Numbered from the stretch's first letter, positions 10,937-19,162 are shown. The stretch: DNA of 64,000 nucleotides from Streptomyces sp. D2-8 (GCF_023184515.1 NZ_JAAHBP010000003.1:186001-250000); one strand, 5' to 3'. Notes: a model not told the origin generated them from the sequence alone. Made by a program: numbers and translations.

Positions 10937-12616
10937 CTAGGAGGAAAACCCGACAGCCTCTGGCGTGATTTCCTTCAGTTTCCCCTCCTCCAGCAGCAGC
11001 CAGCGCGTGATGCCGATCGACTCCAGGAACGGCAGGTCGTGGCTGGCCACGACCAGCGCTCCCTCGTACGACTCCAGGGCCGTGGTGAGCTGCCGGACGC
11101 TCGCCATGTCGAGGTTGTTCGTCGGCTCGTCCAGCATGAGCAGCTGCGGCGCGGGCTCGGCCAGCATCAGCGCGGCCAGCGCGGCCCGGAAGCGTTCGCC
11201 GCCGGACAACGTCGCCGCCTTCTGGTCGGCGCGGGCACCCCGGAACAGGAAGCGCGCCAGCCGCGCCCGGACCCGGTTGTTGGTGGCGCCGGGCGCGAAC
11301 CGGGCCACGTTCTCGGCGACGGACAGCTCCCCGTCGAGGACGTCGAGCCGCTGCGGCAGGAAGCGCAGCGGGACGTGCGCCCGGACGTCGCCCGACTCCG
11401 GTTCGAGTTCGCCGGTGACGGTGCGCAGCAGCGTGGTCTTGCCCGCGCCGTTGCGCCCGATCAGCGCGACCCGCTCGGGTCCGCGCAGCTCGAGACCGCC
11501 CAGTACGCGGCCGCCGTACCGCAGCCCCAGATCCTGGAGGGTGAGGACGGTACGCCCCGGCGGCACGGCCGTGTACGGCAGGTCGACGCGGATCTCGTCG
11601 TCGTCCCGTACGGCCACCACCGCCTCGTCGAGCCGCTCCCTGGCCTCGGCGAGCTTCTCCTCGTGCATGATGCGGTGCTTGCCCGCGGACTCCTGCGCCG
11701 CGCGCTTGCGCGCCCCCATGACGATCTTCGGCTCGCGCTTCTGGTCCCACATCTTCTGCCCGTACCGCTTGCGGCGGGCCAGCTTGACCTGGGCGTCGGT
11801 CAGTTCGCGCTTCTGCTTGCGGAAGTCGGACTCGGCGACGCGCACCATGCGCTCGGCCGCCTCCTGCTCGATCTCCAGTGCGTCCTCGTAGTCGGAGTAG
11901 TTGCCGCCGTACCAGGTGATCTCGCCCACCCGTCTCCCGCCACCACCCTCAACCGAGGCGCTACGCGCCGCAGGATTCACTCGGCGCAGATCGGCGATCT
12001 GGTCGACGAGGTCCAGCAGTTCACGGTCGTGGCTGACGACGACCATCACGCCCGGCCAGGACTGGACGGCCGAGTACAGCCGCCTGCGGGCGTACAGATC
12101 GAGGTTGTTGGTCGGCTCGTCCAGCAGCAGCACGTCGGGCCGCCGCAGCAGTAGTGCGGCCAGCCGCAGCAGGACCGACTCGCCGCCCGACACCTCGCCG
12201 ATGGTGCGGTCCAACTCGACGTGTCCGAGGCTGAGTTCGCCGAGGGTGGCGAGGGCGCGCTCCTCGACGTCCCAGTCATCGCCGACGGTCTCGAAATGCG
12301 CTTCGGAGACGTCACCGGCCTCGATGGCGTGCAGGGCGGCGCGCTGTTCGGCGATGCCGAGGGTCTCGTCGACGCGCAGGGTGGTGTCGAGCGTGACGTT
12401 CTGCGGGAGATAGCCGACCTCGCCGGCCACGCGGACGGTGCCGTCGGCCGGTGCGAGTTCACCGGCGACCAGCTTCAACAGGGTTGACTTTCCCGACCCG
12501 TTGACGCCGACCAGGCCGGTCCGGCCGGGGCCGAACGCGACGTCCAGGCCCTCGAAGACGGGGGTGCCGTCGGGCCAGGTGAACGAGAGGGACGTGACGG
12601 TGATGGAAGTAGGCAT
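10937..12616 (-). CDS. ABC-F ATPase, probable ribosome-protection antibiotic resistance protein
   Basis: 559 aa with two ATPase domains and no membrane segments. Walker A motifs are GVNGSGKST and GRNGAGKTT, signatures VSGGESVLL and LSGGERFRA, and Walker B LLLDEPTNNLDL and LMLDEPTNNLD. The basic interdomain linker (FRKQKRELTDAQVKLARRKR) contacts the ribosome in this family. Resistance-type ABC-F proteins displace drugs from the peptidyl-transferase region. About 19 extra residues (VNPAARSASVEGGGGRRV-like) interrupt domain 1 just before GEITWYGGNYSDYE; they are coded by rare codons (11927-11983). A TTGACA-17-TACGGT promoter and a 230-nt leader precede the gene, hinting at drug-induced attenuation. 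It is followed 10 bp later by the UvrA-like gene. Confidence 0.9.
   Translation of the reverse strand: MPTSITVTSLSFTWPDGTPVFEGLDVAFGPGRTGLVGVNGSGKSTLLKLVAGELAPADGTVRVAGEVGYLPQNVTLDTTLRVDETLGIAEQRAALHAIEAGDVSEAHFETVGDDWDVEERALATLGELSLGHVELDRTIGEVSGGESVLLRLAALLLRRPDVLLLDEPTNNLDLYARRRLYSAVQSWPGVMVVVSHDRELLDLVDQIADLRRVNPAARSASVEGGGGRRVGEITWYGGNYSDYEDALEIEQEAAERMVRVAESDFRKQKRELTDAQVKLARRKRYGQKMWDQKREPKIVMGARKRAAQESAGKHRIMHEEKLAEARERLDEAVVAVRDDDEIRVDLPYTAVPPGRTVLTLQDLGLRYGGRVLGGLELRGPERVALIGRNGAGKTTLLRTVTGELEPESGDVRAHVPLRFLPQRLDVLDGELSVAENVARFAPGATNNRVRARLARFLFRGARADQKAATLSGGERFRAALAALMLAEPAPQLLMLDEPTNNLDMASVRQLTTALESYEGALVVASHDLPFLESIGITRWLLLEEGKLKEITPEAVGFSS
11927..11983 (-). repeat. 57-bp in-frame insertion with atypical codons inside the ABC-F gene
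   Basis: The segment is read with AAT, CCT, CGT, GTT, GGT-GGT and AGA codons in an otherwise G/C-ending gene. It includes the small inverted repeat GGCGC-TACGC-GCC and a GGGTGGTGGCGGG run. It sits exactly where relatives join ADLR to GE(I/V)TWYGGN. It resembles intergenic mini-repeats of Streptomyces more than coding DNA; copy number elsewhere is unknown. Confidence 0.5.
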
Positions 12617-12767
12617 AGGGGCCTCACTCGCGGTTGCTCGAAGCGGTCAGGGGCAAACGCGTGTCGAGACACCTGCGACCAGGGGAGGAGGCTCCATGGG
12701 TACGTCACGGACATGAAAAATGCCCTGCACCGGAGGACGGCTCGAACGCCGAGGTCGCACGCAGCGC

Positions 12768-12784
12768 ACACACCCCAGGGGTGT
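12768..12784 (-). terminator. Leader hairpin, possible attenuator of the ABC-F unit
   Basis: CACACCCC and GGGGTGTG are separated by a single base and form a stem with a short opened loop. On the minus strand it lies about 60-80 nt into the predicted transcript and 150 nt before the ABC-F start. Premature termination here is inferred by analogy with other resistance ABC-F leaders. Confidence 0.35.
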
Positions 12785-12851
12785 GACGCGGTGTCTCAGG
12801 ACCTCAGACGAGCAACGTCCTTCTCCAATCGGCGGCAACAGGACGCTTCAG

Positions 12852-12880
12852 ACCGTACGAGGACGCTCTGAGCCTGTCAA
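12852..12880 (-). promoter_or_regulatory. Predicted vegetative promoter of the ABC-F/UvrA-like unit
   Basis: On the minus strand TTGACA (12880-12875) and TACGGT (12857-12852) are separated by 17 bp. The -35 box is perfect and the -10 fits TAnnnT of the principal sigma factor. The transcript would start near 12845, giving a leader of about 230 nt. Confidence 0.6.
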
Positions 12881-12924
12881 CGAATTAACGTGGAACTCGA
12901 TCTTCCTGCCCCGAGGAGGCCGCC

Positions 12925-13569
12925 GTGCCGCACGGCTCGCTCTCGCTGCCGGCCCGGCTCTGCCTGCTGGCCTGGGACGCCGCGCACCCGGCGGCCGACG
13001 GCAGCGCACACCGGCCCGGCCTGGTGCGGGCCGGCGCCCTCGTCGAGCTGGCCCGGCGCGGGCTGCTCACCGACGAGGACGGCATCGCCACACCGGTCGA
13101 CCTGGATGCGAGCTCGGGTGACGCCGTCCTCGACGGGCTGCTCGAACTCGTCCGCGAGTCGTGCCCGCACCCGTGGCGCACGTGGGTGACGCTGCGGACG
13201 CGGGTGACCTTCGACGCCGTGCGGGAGCAGCTGGTGGCCGAGGGCTACCTCCGGGCGGAGAAGAGACGGGTCCTCGGTGTGTTCCCGTCCGTGGAGTACG
13301 CGCTGGAGCGTGTGGCTGTCGTCGACGTGCTGCGGGAGGAGACGCGGCAGATCCTCCGCGGGCCGCTGCCGGCCGCCGAGATCTCCGAGCGGGACGCCGC
13401 GGTCGCCGCCCTCGTCGCCGCGGCGGGCCTCCTCGGCGCCGGCACTCCCGACCAGCGGGCCGAGGAGCTGACCGAACGGGCCGGAGCGTCGACGCCCGGT
13501 CTGGGGAGAATCCTGCGCGAGGTGAGCACGGCGCTGGCCACGGGGCCTGCGGTGGCGACCTCGCCCTGA
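12925..13569 (+). CDS. GPP34 (GOLPH3-like) family phosphoprotein
   Basis: 214 aa matching the GPP34 fold: SLPARLCLLAWD at the N-terminus, a run of two-helix repeats with basic loops (RAGALVELARRGLL), TWVTLRTRVTFDAVREQL, and a central YLRAEKRRVLGVFPSVEYAL segment. In eukaryotes the fold binds phosphoinositides. Actinobacteria have many copies with unknown roles, sometimes linked to membrane-lipid or development genes. GTG 12925 has GAGGAGG 5 nt upstream. It is soluble, with no signal peptide. The gene is transcribed alone and converges on ssgD. Confidence 0.85.
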   Translation: MPHGSLSLPARLCLLAWDAAHPAADGSAHRPGLVRAGALVELARRGLLTDEDGIATPVDLDASSGDAVLDGLLELVRESCPHPWRTWVTLRTRVTFDAVREQLVAEGYLRAEKRRVLGVFPSVEYALERVAVVDVLREETRQILRGPLPAAEISERDAAVAALVAAAGLLGAGTPDQRAEELTERAGASTPGLGRILREVSTALATGPAVATSP

Positions 13570-13766
13570 CGCACGTCACAGCCGACTGCGCCGGTGGCGA
13601 TACGCTGCTTGACCGGCGTCCCCCCCGTCGGCCGCCGCGGTGAGGGTGTCGCCTTGCCCGGGCCCGGCGCGCCCCCGGTCGCCGAAGTGGCCGCCCTGGG
13701 CGCGTCGCCCAAGCCGCGCCCTGGTCCGCCGGGCCGCCCGGGAGCTGCTGGAGCGGGCCCGTCAGC

Positions 13767-14183
13767 TCAGCACGCGTCCCGCATCAGCTCGGCGAGACCG
13801 TTGTCCAGATCCAGCTGGAGGTGCTCCAGACCGACGGGCACGAGTTCGCTCGTGGCCTCGAGGAACCGGCGGATCTCGCTCGAGCGGACGTGGACCACGG
13901 CGGTGCCCTCGGGGGCGTGGAACTCCAGGACCGTGCGGTCGTAGCCGTAGGGCCGCACGCGCACGTCGCCGTGCCCCTCGGCGCCCTTCTGGCCGGCGGC
14001 GAGCAGCTCGCGGGAGAAGGTCCAGCAGACCTCGACACCCTCCAGCGTGGCCGGGGCGGGGAAGGTCATGCGGACGGCGAAAGGATCACGCCGGTCGTAG
14101 TGCAGCGTCGCGGGAATGCTCGGCATACGCGGCGCGGCGGCGACGAGGCGGGCCTCCACGGGCTGCTCGATGACGATGGACAA
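13767..14183 (-). CDS. ssgD: SsgA-like sporulation/cell-division protein SsgD
   Basis: 138 aa with the SsgA-like fold: IPATLHYDRRDPFAVRMTF, VCWTFSRELLAAG, GDVRVRPYGYDRTVLEF and VHVRSSEIRRFLEAT. SALPs guide septum-site selection and peptidoglycan remodelling in sporulating actinomycetes. This order (next to a GPP34 gene and close to the laccase) agrees with my memory of S. coelicolor ssgD. I chose TTG 14183 because GGGAG lies 7 nt upstream and the protein then starts SIVIEQPVEARLV; an ATG at 14240 gives 19 more residues but lacks a ribosome site. Confidence 0.88.
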   Translation of the reverse strand: MSIVIEQPVEARLVAAAPRMPSIPATLHYDRRDPFAVRMTFPAPATLEGVEVCWTFSRELLAAGQKGAEGHGDVRVRPYGYDRTVLEFHAPEGTAVVHVRSSEIRRFLEATSELVPVGLEHLQLDLDNGLAELMRDAC

Positions 14184-14431
14184 CGCCTTGCTCCCTTGTG
14201 ACGGCTGGACGGACACTTCCGGGCGGATGAGGCCGGGCATTGGAAGAGACGACGGAATCAGCCAATCCGTGCACACGAAATGCGAGTGACCTCTGTCACC
14301 GCGTTCATGCACCAGAGTGACGTGACTCTCCTCGTGTGCCCCCGAGGGCACGTGTGGCGCCCGCCGCACCACCCGGAGCACCCGCGAGGCCATCTGGACG
14401 GCACCCGGGCGGTGGGCTAGCTTCCCCCGCC

Positions 14432-15535
14432 ATGAGGCGCATGGGGAGCACGCGACGGACGGGACGAACACGGGGCAGGGCGACCGCGCTGGTGGCCTGC
14501 GCGGCGGCACTGGCAGCCCTGACCGCCGTACCGGCACAGGCGCACGAACCGGAGCACCGGGTGCCGCACTGGGAACTCAAGGACACCGGCGCCCCGGAGG
14601 CACGCTTCCGGGGCCTGGCCGCCGTCAGCCGGAACACCGCCTGGGTCGCCGGCACCGGCGGCACCGTCCTGCGCACCACCGACGGCGGGGCGACCTGGCG
14701 GAACGTCTCACCGCCGGGCGCGGGGGAGTTGCAGTTCCGGGACGTCGAGGCGTTCGACGCGCGCCGGGCCGTGGTCCTGGCCATCGGCGAGGGCGAGGCG
14801 TCCCGCGTCTACCGCACCGACGACGGCGGAGCGACCTGGACCGAGTCCTTCCGCAACACCGACCCCAAGGCGTTCTACGACTGCCTCGCCTTCTTCGACC
14901 ACCGCCACGGCCTCGCGATGAGCGACCCGGTGGACGGCAGGTTCCGCATCCTGTCGACCGGCGACGGCGGCCGCACCTGGAAGGTGCTGCCGGACCGGGG
15001 CATGCCGGCCGCACAGGAGGGTGAGGCCGGATTCGCGGCGAGCGGCCAGTGCCTGGTGACGTCCGGGACGAAGGACGTCTGGCTCGCCACCGGCGGGGCG
15101 CCGCGCGCGCGTGTGCTGCACTCCGCCGACCGGGGACTCACCTGGGCGGCCACCGACACGGCCCTCCCGGCGGGCGACCCGGCCCGCGGCGTCTTCGCGC
15201 TCGCCTTCCGCGACCGGACCCGAGGCCTCGCCGTCGGCGGCGATTTCCGCCCCGACCAGCCCTCACCGCGCGCCGCCGCACGCACCTCCGACGGCGGCCG
15301 CACCTGGCGCCCGGCCGCCGCGCCCCCGCCCGCCTACCGCTCCGGCGTCGCCTGGCTCCCGCACAGCCGCACCGCCGCCCTGGCCGTCGGACCCACCGGC
15401 ACCGACCTCACCACGGACGCCGGCCGGACCTGGCGGACCGTCGGCACGGGCTCCTACGACACCGTCGACTGCACCCCGGACCACGGGTGCTGGGCCGCCG
15501 GCGAGAAGGGCCGGGTTGCCCGCCTGGAGCACTGA
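14432..15535 (+). CDS. Secreted YCF48/BNR-repeat beta-propeller protein
   Basis: 367 aa. A basic N-terminus and hydrophobic stretch (TALVACAAALAALTAVPAQA) form a signal peptide with cleavage near residue 40. The mature part is built from BNR/Asp-box repeats (TTDGGATW, TDDGGATW, TGDGGRTW, SADRGLTW, TSDGGRTW, TTDAGRTW), about six blades, as in YCF48/Hcf136-like photosystem assembly factors and sialidases. Catalytic sialidase residues are not evident, so a binding or scaffolding role in the envelope is more likely. An older annotation style would call it oxidoreductase; nothing in the sequence supports that. It is separated by 70 bp from the next small gene. Confidence 0.85.
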   Translation: MRRMGSTRRTGRTRGRATALVACAAALAALTAVPAQAHEPEHRVPHWELKDTGAPEARFRGLAAVSRNTAWVAGTGGTVLRTTDGGATWRNVSPPGAGELQFRDVEAFDARRAVVLAIGEGEASRVYRTDDGGATWTESFRNTDPKAFYDCLAFFDHRHGLAMSDPVDGRFRILSTGDGGRTWKVLPDRGMPAAQEGEAGFAASGQCLVTSGTKDVWLATGGAPRARVLHSADRGLTWAATDTALPAGDPARGVFALAFRDRTRGLAVGGDFRPDQPSPRAAARTSDGGRTWRPAAAPPPAYRSGVAWLPHSRTAALAVGPTGTDLTTDAGRTWRTVGTGSYDTVDCTPDHGCWAAGEKGRVARLEH

Positions 15536-15605
15536 ACATGCGGCATGCCCTGATCGTCGGCAGTGTGGGTACCCGTTCACTGATCGTGAAAGGAAGTGAG
15601 CGAGA

Positions 15606-15929
15606 ATGCCACGCGGTTCGAGCTCCAAGCGGGAGCGCCAGTACGAGCACATCAAGGAGAGCGCGAAGGACCGGGGCGAGAGCACCGGCCGCGCCAAGGA
15701 GATCGCCGCGCGGACGGTGAACAAGGAACGCGCCCGCTCCGGCGAGTCGAAGACCGCCAGCCGCACCTCCACCCAGGACATGTCCTCCGGCAAGCGGGGC
15801 GGTCAGCGGTCGGGGCAGGGCTCCCAGGGGCCCACCTACGACCAGCTGTACCAGGAGGCCAAGCGCAAGGGCGTGGAGGGCCGTTCCAGCATGAACAAGA
15901 GCCAGCTGCAGCGCGCGCTGGACAAGTGA
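15606..15929 (+). CDS. Small basic Rho-N/plasmid-stabilisation-like protein
   Basis: 107 aa, highly charged and low in hydrophobics (SSKRERQYEHIKESAKDRG, then TVNKERARSGESKTASRTS), with Gly/Ser/Gln-rich linker (SGKRGGQRSGQGSQG). It ends in a Rho-N/SAP-like helix pair (TYDQLYQEAKRKGVEGRSSM, NKSQLQRALDK). Such proteins are common in Streptomyces and are often annotated as plasmid stabilisation proteins. Nucleic-acid binding is plausible; no function is proven. GGAAG lies 9-13 nt before ATG 15606. Confidence 0.8.
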   Translation: MPRGSSSKRERQYEHIKESAKDRGESTGRAKEIAARTVNKERARSGESKTASRTSTQDMSSGKRGGQRSGQGSQGPTYDQLYQEAKRKGVEGRSSMNKSQLQRALDK

Positions 15930-15939
15930 GACACCCGCC

Positions 15940-16233
15940 TCACAGGGTCTCCCGGTAGGCCTCCAGCGCGGGTGCCGTCTTCGTCGCCACGAACTCGGTG
16001 ACGCGGTACGCGCACACGCCCGCGGTGACGAACGGGTCCCCGGCGGTGATCTCCTCGATCCGCGCACGGTCCCCCGCGACGGCGATGATCACCCCGCCGT
16101 CGCGGGGGTTCTTGCGTCCGGACGCGAGGAAGACACCCCGCTCGTACTGCCCGTCGAGCCACACCACATGCGCCTCCAGCACGGCGTCGACGGCTTCCAG
16201 CGGGGCGGTGTAGGTCAGCTCCAGCACGAACAT
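15940..16233 (-). CDS. YCII-family protein
   Basis: 97 aa covering one YCII/ferredoxin-like module: MFVLELTYTAPLEAVDAVLE, HVVWLDGQYERGVFLASGRK, GGVIIAVAGDRARIEEITAG, DPFVTAGVCAYRVTEF. The conserved His of the HxxWL segment and the Asp of GDPF are the proposed active-site pair in the family, whose chemistry is uncertain. ATG 16233 or GTG 16239 could be the start. It sits tail to tail with the Rho-N-like gene and divergent from endonuclease V. Confidence 0.85.
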   Translation of the reverse strand: MFVLELTYTAPLEAVDAVLEAHVVWLDGQYERGVFLASGRKNPRDGGVIIAVAGDRARIEEITAGDPFVTAGVCAYRVTEFVATKTAPALEAYRETL

Positions 16234-16296
16234 GATCACGAGCCTACCCCCGGGCACCCGAGCGGCCGCCGGGAAGGCCGTAGGCTCAGGGCCACC

Positions 16297-16989
16297 ATGA
16301 CGACCGTACGCATCCCCGAGGACTGGCCCGCCACCGAGGAACAGGCCCGCGCCGTCCAGGACGAACTGCGCGCCCACGTGGTCCTCGGCGAACCGGGACC
16401 GCCGCCCCGAACAGGCCGGGTGACGGGCGTCGACGTCGCGTACGACGACGAACGGGACGTGGTCGCGGCGGCAGCGGTCGTGCTGGACGCGTCGAGTCTC
16501 GCGGTCGTCGCCGAGGCCACGGCCGTGGGCCGGGTCTCCTTCCCCTACGTGCCCGGGCTGCTGGCGTTCCGCGAGATCCCCACGGTCCTCGCCGCCCTCG
16601 ACGCCCTGCCCTGCCCGCCCGGCCTGGTGGTCTGCGACGGCTACGGCCTCGCCCACCCCCGCCGCTTCGGCCTCGCCAGCCACCTCGGCGTCCTGACCGG
16701 CCTGCCCACGATCGGCGTCGCGAAGAACCCGTTCACCTTCACCCACGACGCCCCGGACACGCCGCGGGGGAGCACCTCCCCGCTGCTCGCCGGCTCCGAG
16801 GAGGTCGGCCGGGCCCTGCGCACCCGGGACGCCGTCAAGCCGGTCTTCGTCTCCGTCGGGCACCGGGTGACGCTGGACAACGCCTGCGCGCACACCCTCG
16901 CGCTGACCCCCGCCTACCGCCTCCCGGAGACCACGCGCAGGGCGGACGCGCTGTGCCGCGAGGCACTTCGGGAGACCTACTCGGCCTGA
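16297..16989 (+). CDS. nfi: Endonuclease V (deoxyinosine 3'-endonuclease)
   Basis: 230 aa, the usual length. Endonuclease V nicks DNA one phosphodiester 3' of deoxyinosine and starts repair of deaminated adenine. Family motifs are in order: GVDVAYDDE (catalytic Asp), FPYVPGLLAFREIP (the wedge motif recognising hypoxanthine), VCDGYGLAHPRRFGLASHLG (Asp/His), TIGVAKNPF and a late SVGHRVTLDNA. ATG 16297 fits the family N-terminus. Its last 13 bp overlap the end of a small convergent gene. Confidence 0.94.
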   Translation: MTTVRIPEDWPATEEQARAVQDELRAHVVLGEPGPPPRTGRVTGVDVAYDDERDVVAAAAVVLDASSLAVVAEATAVGRVSFPYVPGLLAFREIPTVLAALDALPCPPGLVVCDGYGLAHPRRFGLASHLGVLTGLPTIGVAKNPFTFTHDAPDTPRGSTSPLLAGSEEVGRALRTRDAVKPVFVSVGHRVTLDNACAHTLALTPAYRLPETTRRADALCREALRETYSA

Positions 16990-17171
16990 CCGTCCACCCG
17001 CCAGCGGCCCACCTCGCGGTACTCCGAGTCGTAGATCGCCGATTCGTCCCCGGGGGCGAGCGCGTAGTGACGCAGATTGCCGGCCCAGTACCTCAGGATC
17101 CGGCCCAGTTCGCCCGCCGGGTCTTCCGCCAACGCCGCGTCGTCCAGGGAAACTTCCAGGAGGAATCTCAT
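16977..17171 (-). CDS. Small conserved hypothetical protein (64 aa)
   Basis: 64 aa (MRFLLEVSLDDAALAEDPAG ... ILRYWAGNLRHYALAPGDES ... REVGRWRVDGQAE). Codon use is Streptomyces-like and GAAGG precedes ATG 17171. No domain is recognised. The stop lies inside the end of the convergent endonuclease V gene, a 13-bp overlap. Homologues in other Streptomyces are expected but not checked. Confidence 0.65.
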   Translation of the reverse strand: MRFLLEVSLDDAALAEDPAGELGRILRYWAGNLRHYALAPGDESAIYDSEYREVGRWRVDGQAE

Positions 17172-17351
17172 GCCTTCAAGGGTTTCATCGAACTCCTTGT
17201 TGGCACTTTGCGAGCGGTCACCGGGGGCGGAACGCCGAAAGTCTCAAGCCGGGGGGAAGAGGGCGGGCGGGGCGGGCGGACGGATCTGAGTACCGCCTCT
17301 GAGTAGCAGTACGGATGCCCCGCCGGCGCCCCCGTCGGCAGGCTGGGGCGC

Positions 17352-17498
17352 ATGACAACGCACCGCGCCCCCAAGCCTGTCGCCGGCCCGACCCAGACCG
17401 TCGAGCGGGCCGTCACCATAGGGCTGATCCTCGCCGTGCTGGCCGGGCTCGGCTGGATCGCAGGGATGATCTACACCATCGCCGAGTGGCCGCTGTAG
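17352..17498 (+). CDS. Small single-pass membrane protein (48 aa)
   Basis: 48 codons: a short basic/polar N-terminus (TTHRAPKPVAGPTQTVERAV) and one hydrophobic helix (TIGLILAVLAGLGWIAGMIY) ending EWPL. Coding bias and the helix support a real gene, but no clear ribosome site precedes ATG 17352. Function unknown. It converges on the saccharopine-dehydrogenase-like gene 5 bp away. Confidence 0.6.
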   Translation: MTTHRAPKPVAGPTQTVERAVTIGLILAVLAGLGWIAGMIYTIAEWPL

Positions 17499-17503
17499 GA
17501 CCG

Positions 17504-18676
17504 TCAGCGGGTCGACGCGACGCGGAAGCGGATGCCCGCCGCGCGCAGCCGGCCGATCAGCGCGTCGCCCATCGCCACCGCCGTGGTGACCTGTCCCGCC
17601 GTCTTCGGAAGGTCGTCGAAGGCCAGGGACAGCGCCGACTCGGCGAACATCTTGGCCGTCTCGTCGTAGCCGGGATCGCCGCCCGAGACCTCCGTGTACA
17701 CCCGCTTGCCGCCGCCTTCGCCCACGAAGCGCACGGAGAACCAGCTCTTCGCCCGCTTCTGAGGGCTCGGCCCGTCCCCGGGCTTGAGCCGGTCCGACAA
17801 CCAGCGCCGCGCGGACGGCACCTGGGCCGCCGCGACCAGCGCGCCGACCGCCGCGACCCCGCCCACAGCCACCGGCAGATGCCGGACGGCCGCGTACTGC
17901 CGGTAGCGGAAGTCGGGCCCGTACCGGTCGAGAGCCGACGCCGAGCGCCGCACGATCTGCGGGTCGATCGTCGGCATCGGCAGGGCCCAAGCGCCGACCT
18001 CCTTGGCGAACCGCGGACCGCCCACCGGCGCCGACGTCCGCCGGCCCACCAGCCGCGGCTCGTGCCGCCGCCGGTCCCGCGCGGCCGCCGCCATCTCCCG
18101 CTGCCGCGCGAACTGGTTGAGCGCGGAGGCGAAGGTCCCGCCCGAGAAGGCCGCGTCCGCGGTGACGAAGCCCTCCACGGTCAGCGGCACGTCCTCGGGC
18201 AGCTGCCGCACGGTGAAGTACACGCCCAGGTCGTGCGGGATCGAGTCGAACCCGGCGGCGTGCACCAGCCGCGCACCGGTCTCCCGTGCGCGAGCGTCGT
18301 GCCGGACGTACATCAGGTCCACGAACTCCGGCTCGCCGCACAGGTCGAGGTAGTCGGTCCCGGCGTCCGCGCAGGCGGCGACGAGTTCCTCGCCGTACGT
18401 CACGTACGGGCCGACCGTCGTGGCGACCACGCGTGCGTGCCCGGCGAGGTCGCGCAGCGAGGCCGGGTCGGAGACGTCCGCCCGCTCCACGCCCACCTCG
18501 GCGGGCAGCCGTTCCCGCAGCCGCTCCAGCTTCTCGGCGTTGCGGCCCGCGATCGCCCAGCGCAGCCCCTCGGGCGCGTGGGCGGCCAGATACTCCGCGG
18601 TGAGCGCCCCGGCGAAACTGGTCGCTCCGAAGAGCACGATGTCGTACGGACGGTCCGTCCTGCTTTGCCTGCTCAT
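17504..18676 (-). CDS. Saccharopine dehydrogenase-family NAD(P) oxidoreductase / trans-enoyl-reductase-like
   Basis: 390 aa. It opens with a Rossmann dinucleotide motif (YDIVLFGATSFAGALTAEYL) and continues with IAGRNAEKLERL, ATTVGPYVTYGEELVAAC, GTDYLDLCGEPEF and AGFDSIPHDLGV. These are hallmarks of the actinobacterial group related to saccharopine dehydrogenase and to the mycobacterial trans-acting enoyl reductase of lipid synthesis. A hydrophobic stretch (LPVAVGGVAAVGALVAA, about 265-282) may anchor it to the membrane. A lipid-related reduction is more likely than lysine metabolism. It stands alone, divergent from a MmcQ-like gene. Confidence 0.82.
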   Translation of the reverse strand: MSRQSRTDRPYDIVLFGATSFAGALTAEYLAAHAPEGLRWAIAGRNAEKLERLRERLPAEVGVERADVSDPASLRDLAGHARVVATTVGPYVTYGEELVAACADAGTDYLDLCGEPEFVDLMYVRHDARARETGARLVHAAGFDSIPHDLGVYFTVRQLPEDVPLTVEGFVTADAAFSGGTFASALNQFARQREMAAAARDRRRHEPRLVGRRTSAPVGGPRFAKEVGAWALPMPTIDPQIVRRSASALDRYGPDFRYRQYAAVRHLPVAVGGVAAVGALVAAAQVPSARRWLSDRLKPGDGPSPQKRAKSWFSVRFVGEGGGKRVYTEVSGGDPGYDETAKMFAESALSLAFDDLPKTAGQVTTAVAMGDALIGRLRAAGIRFRVASTR

Positions 18677-18767
18677 GACACCCCTCGGTCGTGCAGCCCG
18701 TGCCGCTGTCGGTGGCCGAGGCTAGCGTGAGGAGTGCGGTGCCCGACGACGAGCCCGGAGGACCACG

Positions 18768-19148
18768 ATGGCCGTGCCCAGGAATGCCCTGAAGAAGTGG
18801 GAGAAAGTGCGCGCGTTCGCACTGGGGCTGCCGGATGCCGCCGAGGAGTTCCCCTGGGGCGAGTCCGTCGCGAAGGTCAACAAGAAGGTGTTCGTCTTCC
18901 TCGGCGTCCAGGACGGCAGTTACCCCCTGGGGGTGACGGTGAAGCTCAAGGACGAGACGGCGCACGCGCACGCGCTGGCCTGCCCCGGCGCAGAGCCCGC
19001 CGGCTACGGCCTGGGCAAGGCGGGCTGGGTGAGCATCCCCCTGGAGCAGCAGGGCGCCCCGGCCGCGGAGGTGCTCTGCGACTGGGTGGAGGAGAGCTAC
19101 CGGGTGATCGCCCCGAAGCGGCTGATAGTCGAGCTGGACGGAAGCTGA
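18768..19148 (+). CDS. MmcQ/YjbR-family protein
   Basis: 126 aa, single YjbR-like domain: VRAFALGLPDAAEEFPWGES, KVNKKVFVFLG, LKDETAHAHAL, GYGLGKAGWVSIPL and a C-terminal VEESYRVIAPKRLI. The fold was called DNA-binding from structure; no biological role is established. GGAGGACCACG precedes ATG 18768. It is followed, after 109 bp holding a possible operator, by the CoA-transferase gene. Confidence 0.85.
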   Translation: MAVPRNALKKWEKVRAFALGLPDAAEEFPWGESVAKVNKKVFVFLGVQDGSYPLGVTVKLKDETAHAHALACPGAEPAGYGLGKAGWVSIPLEQQGAPAAEVLCDWVEESYRVIAPKRLIVELDGS

Positions 19149-19162
19149 CCCCGTCCGGCAGA

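Larger units (their letters stand above)
12617..12924. other. 308-bp divergent intergenic region: ABC-F leader and GPP34 promoter
   Basis: There is no protein gene I can support here. On the minus strand it holds the ABC-F promoter and a leader with inverted repeats: GTGTCGAGACAC at 12661-12672 and the 8-bp-arm repeat at 12768-12784. It also has a 16-codon reading frame starting at ATG 12697 and ending at 12647. On the plus strand GAGGAGG (12913-12919) is the ribosome site of the GPP34 gene. Confidence 0.6.

Noticed and set aside
12685..12874. Plus-strand GGGGAGGAGG followed by ATGGGTACG... (6 codons) and an overlapping 52-codon frame
   Set aside because: The purine run is the complement of a pyrimidine tract in the ABC-F leader; the 52-codon frame has poor Streptomyces codon bias and no domain.
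13570..13766. Plus-strand frame between the GPP34 and ssgD genes
   Set aside because: Proline/alanine-rich with no start signal; it continues into the antisense of ssgD.
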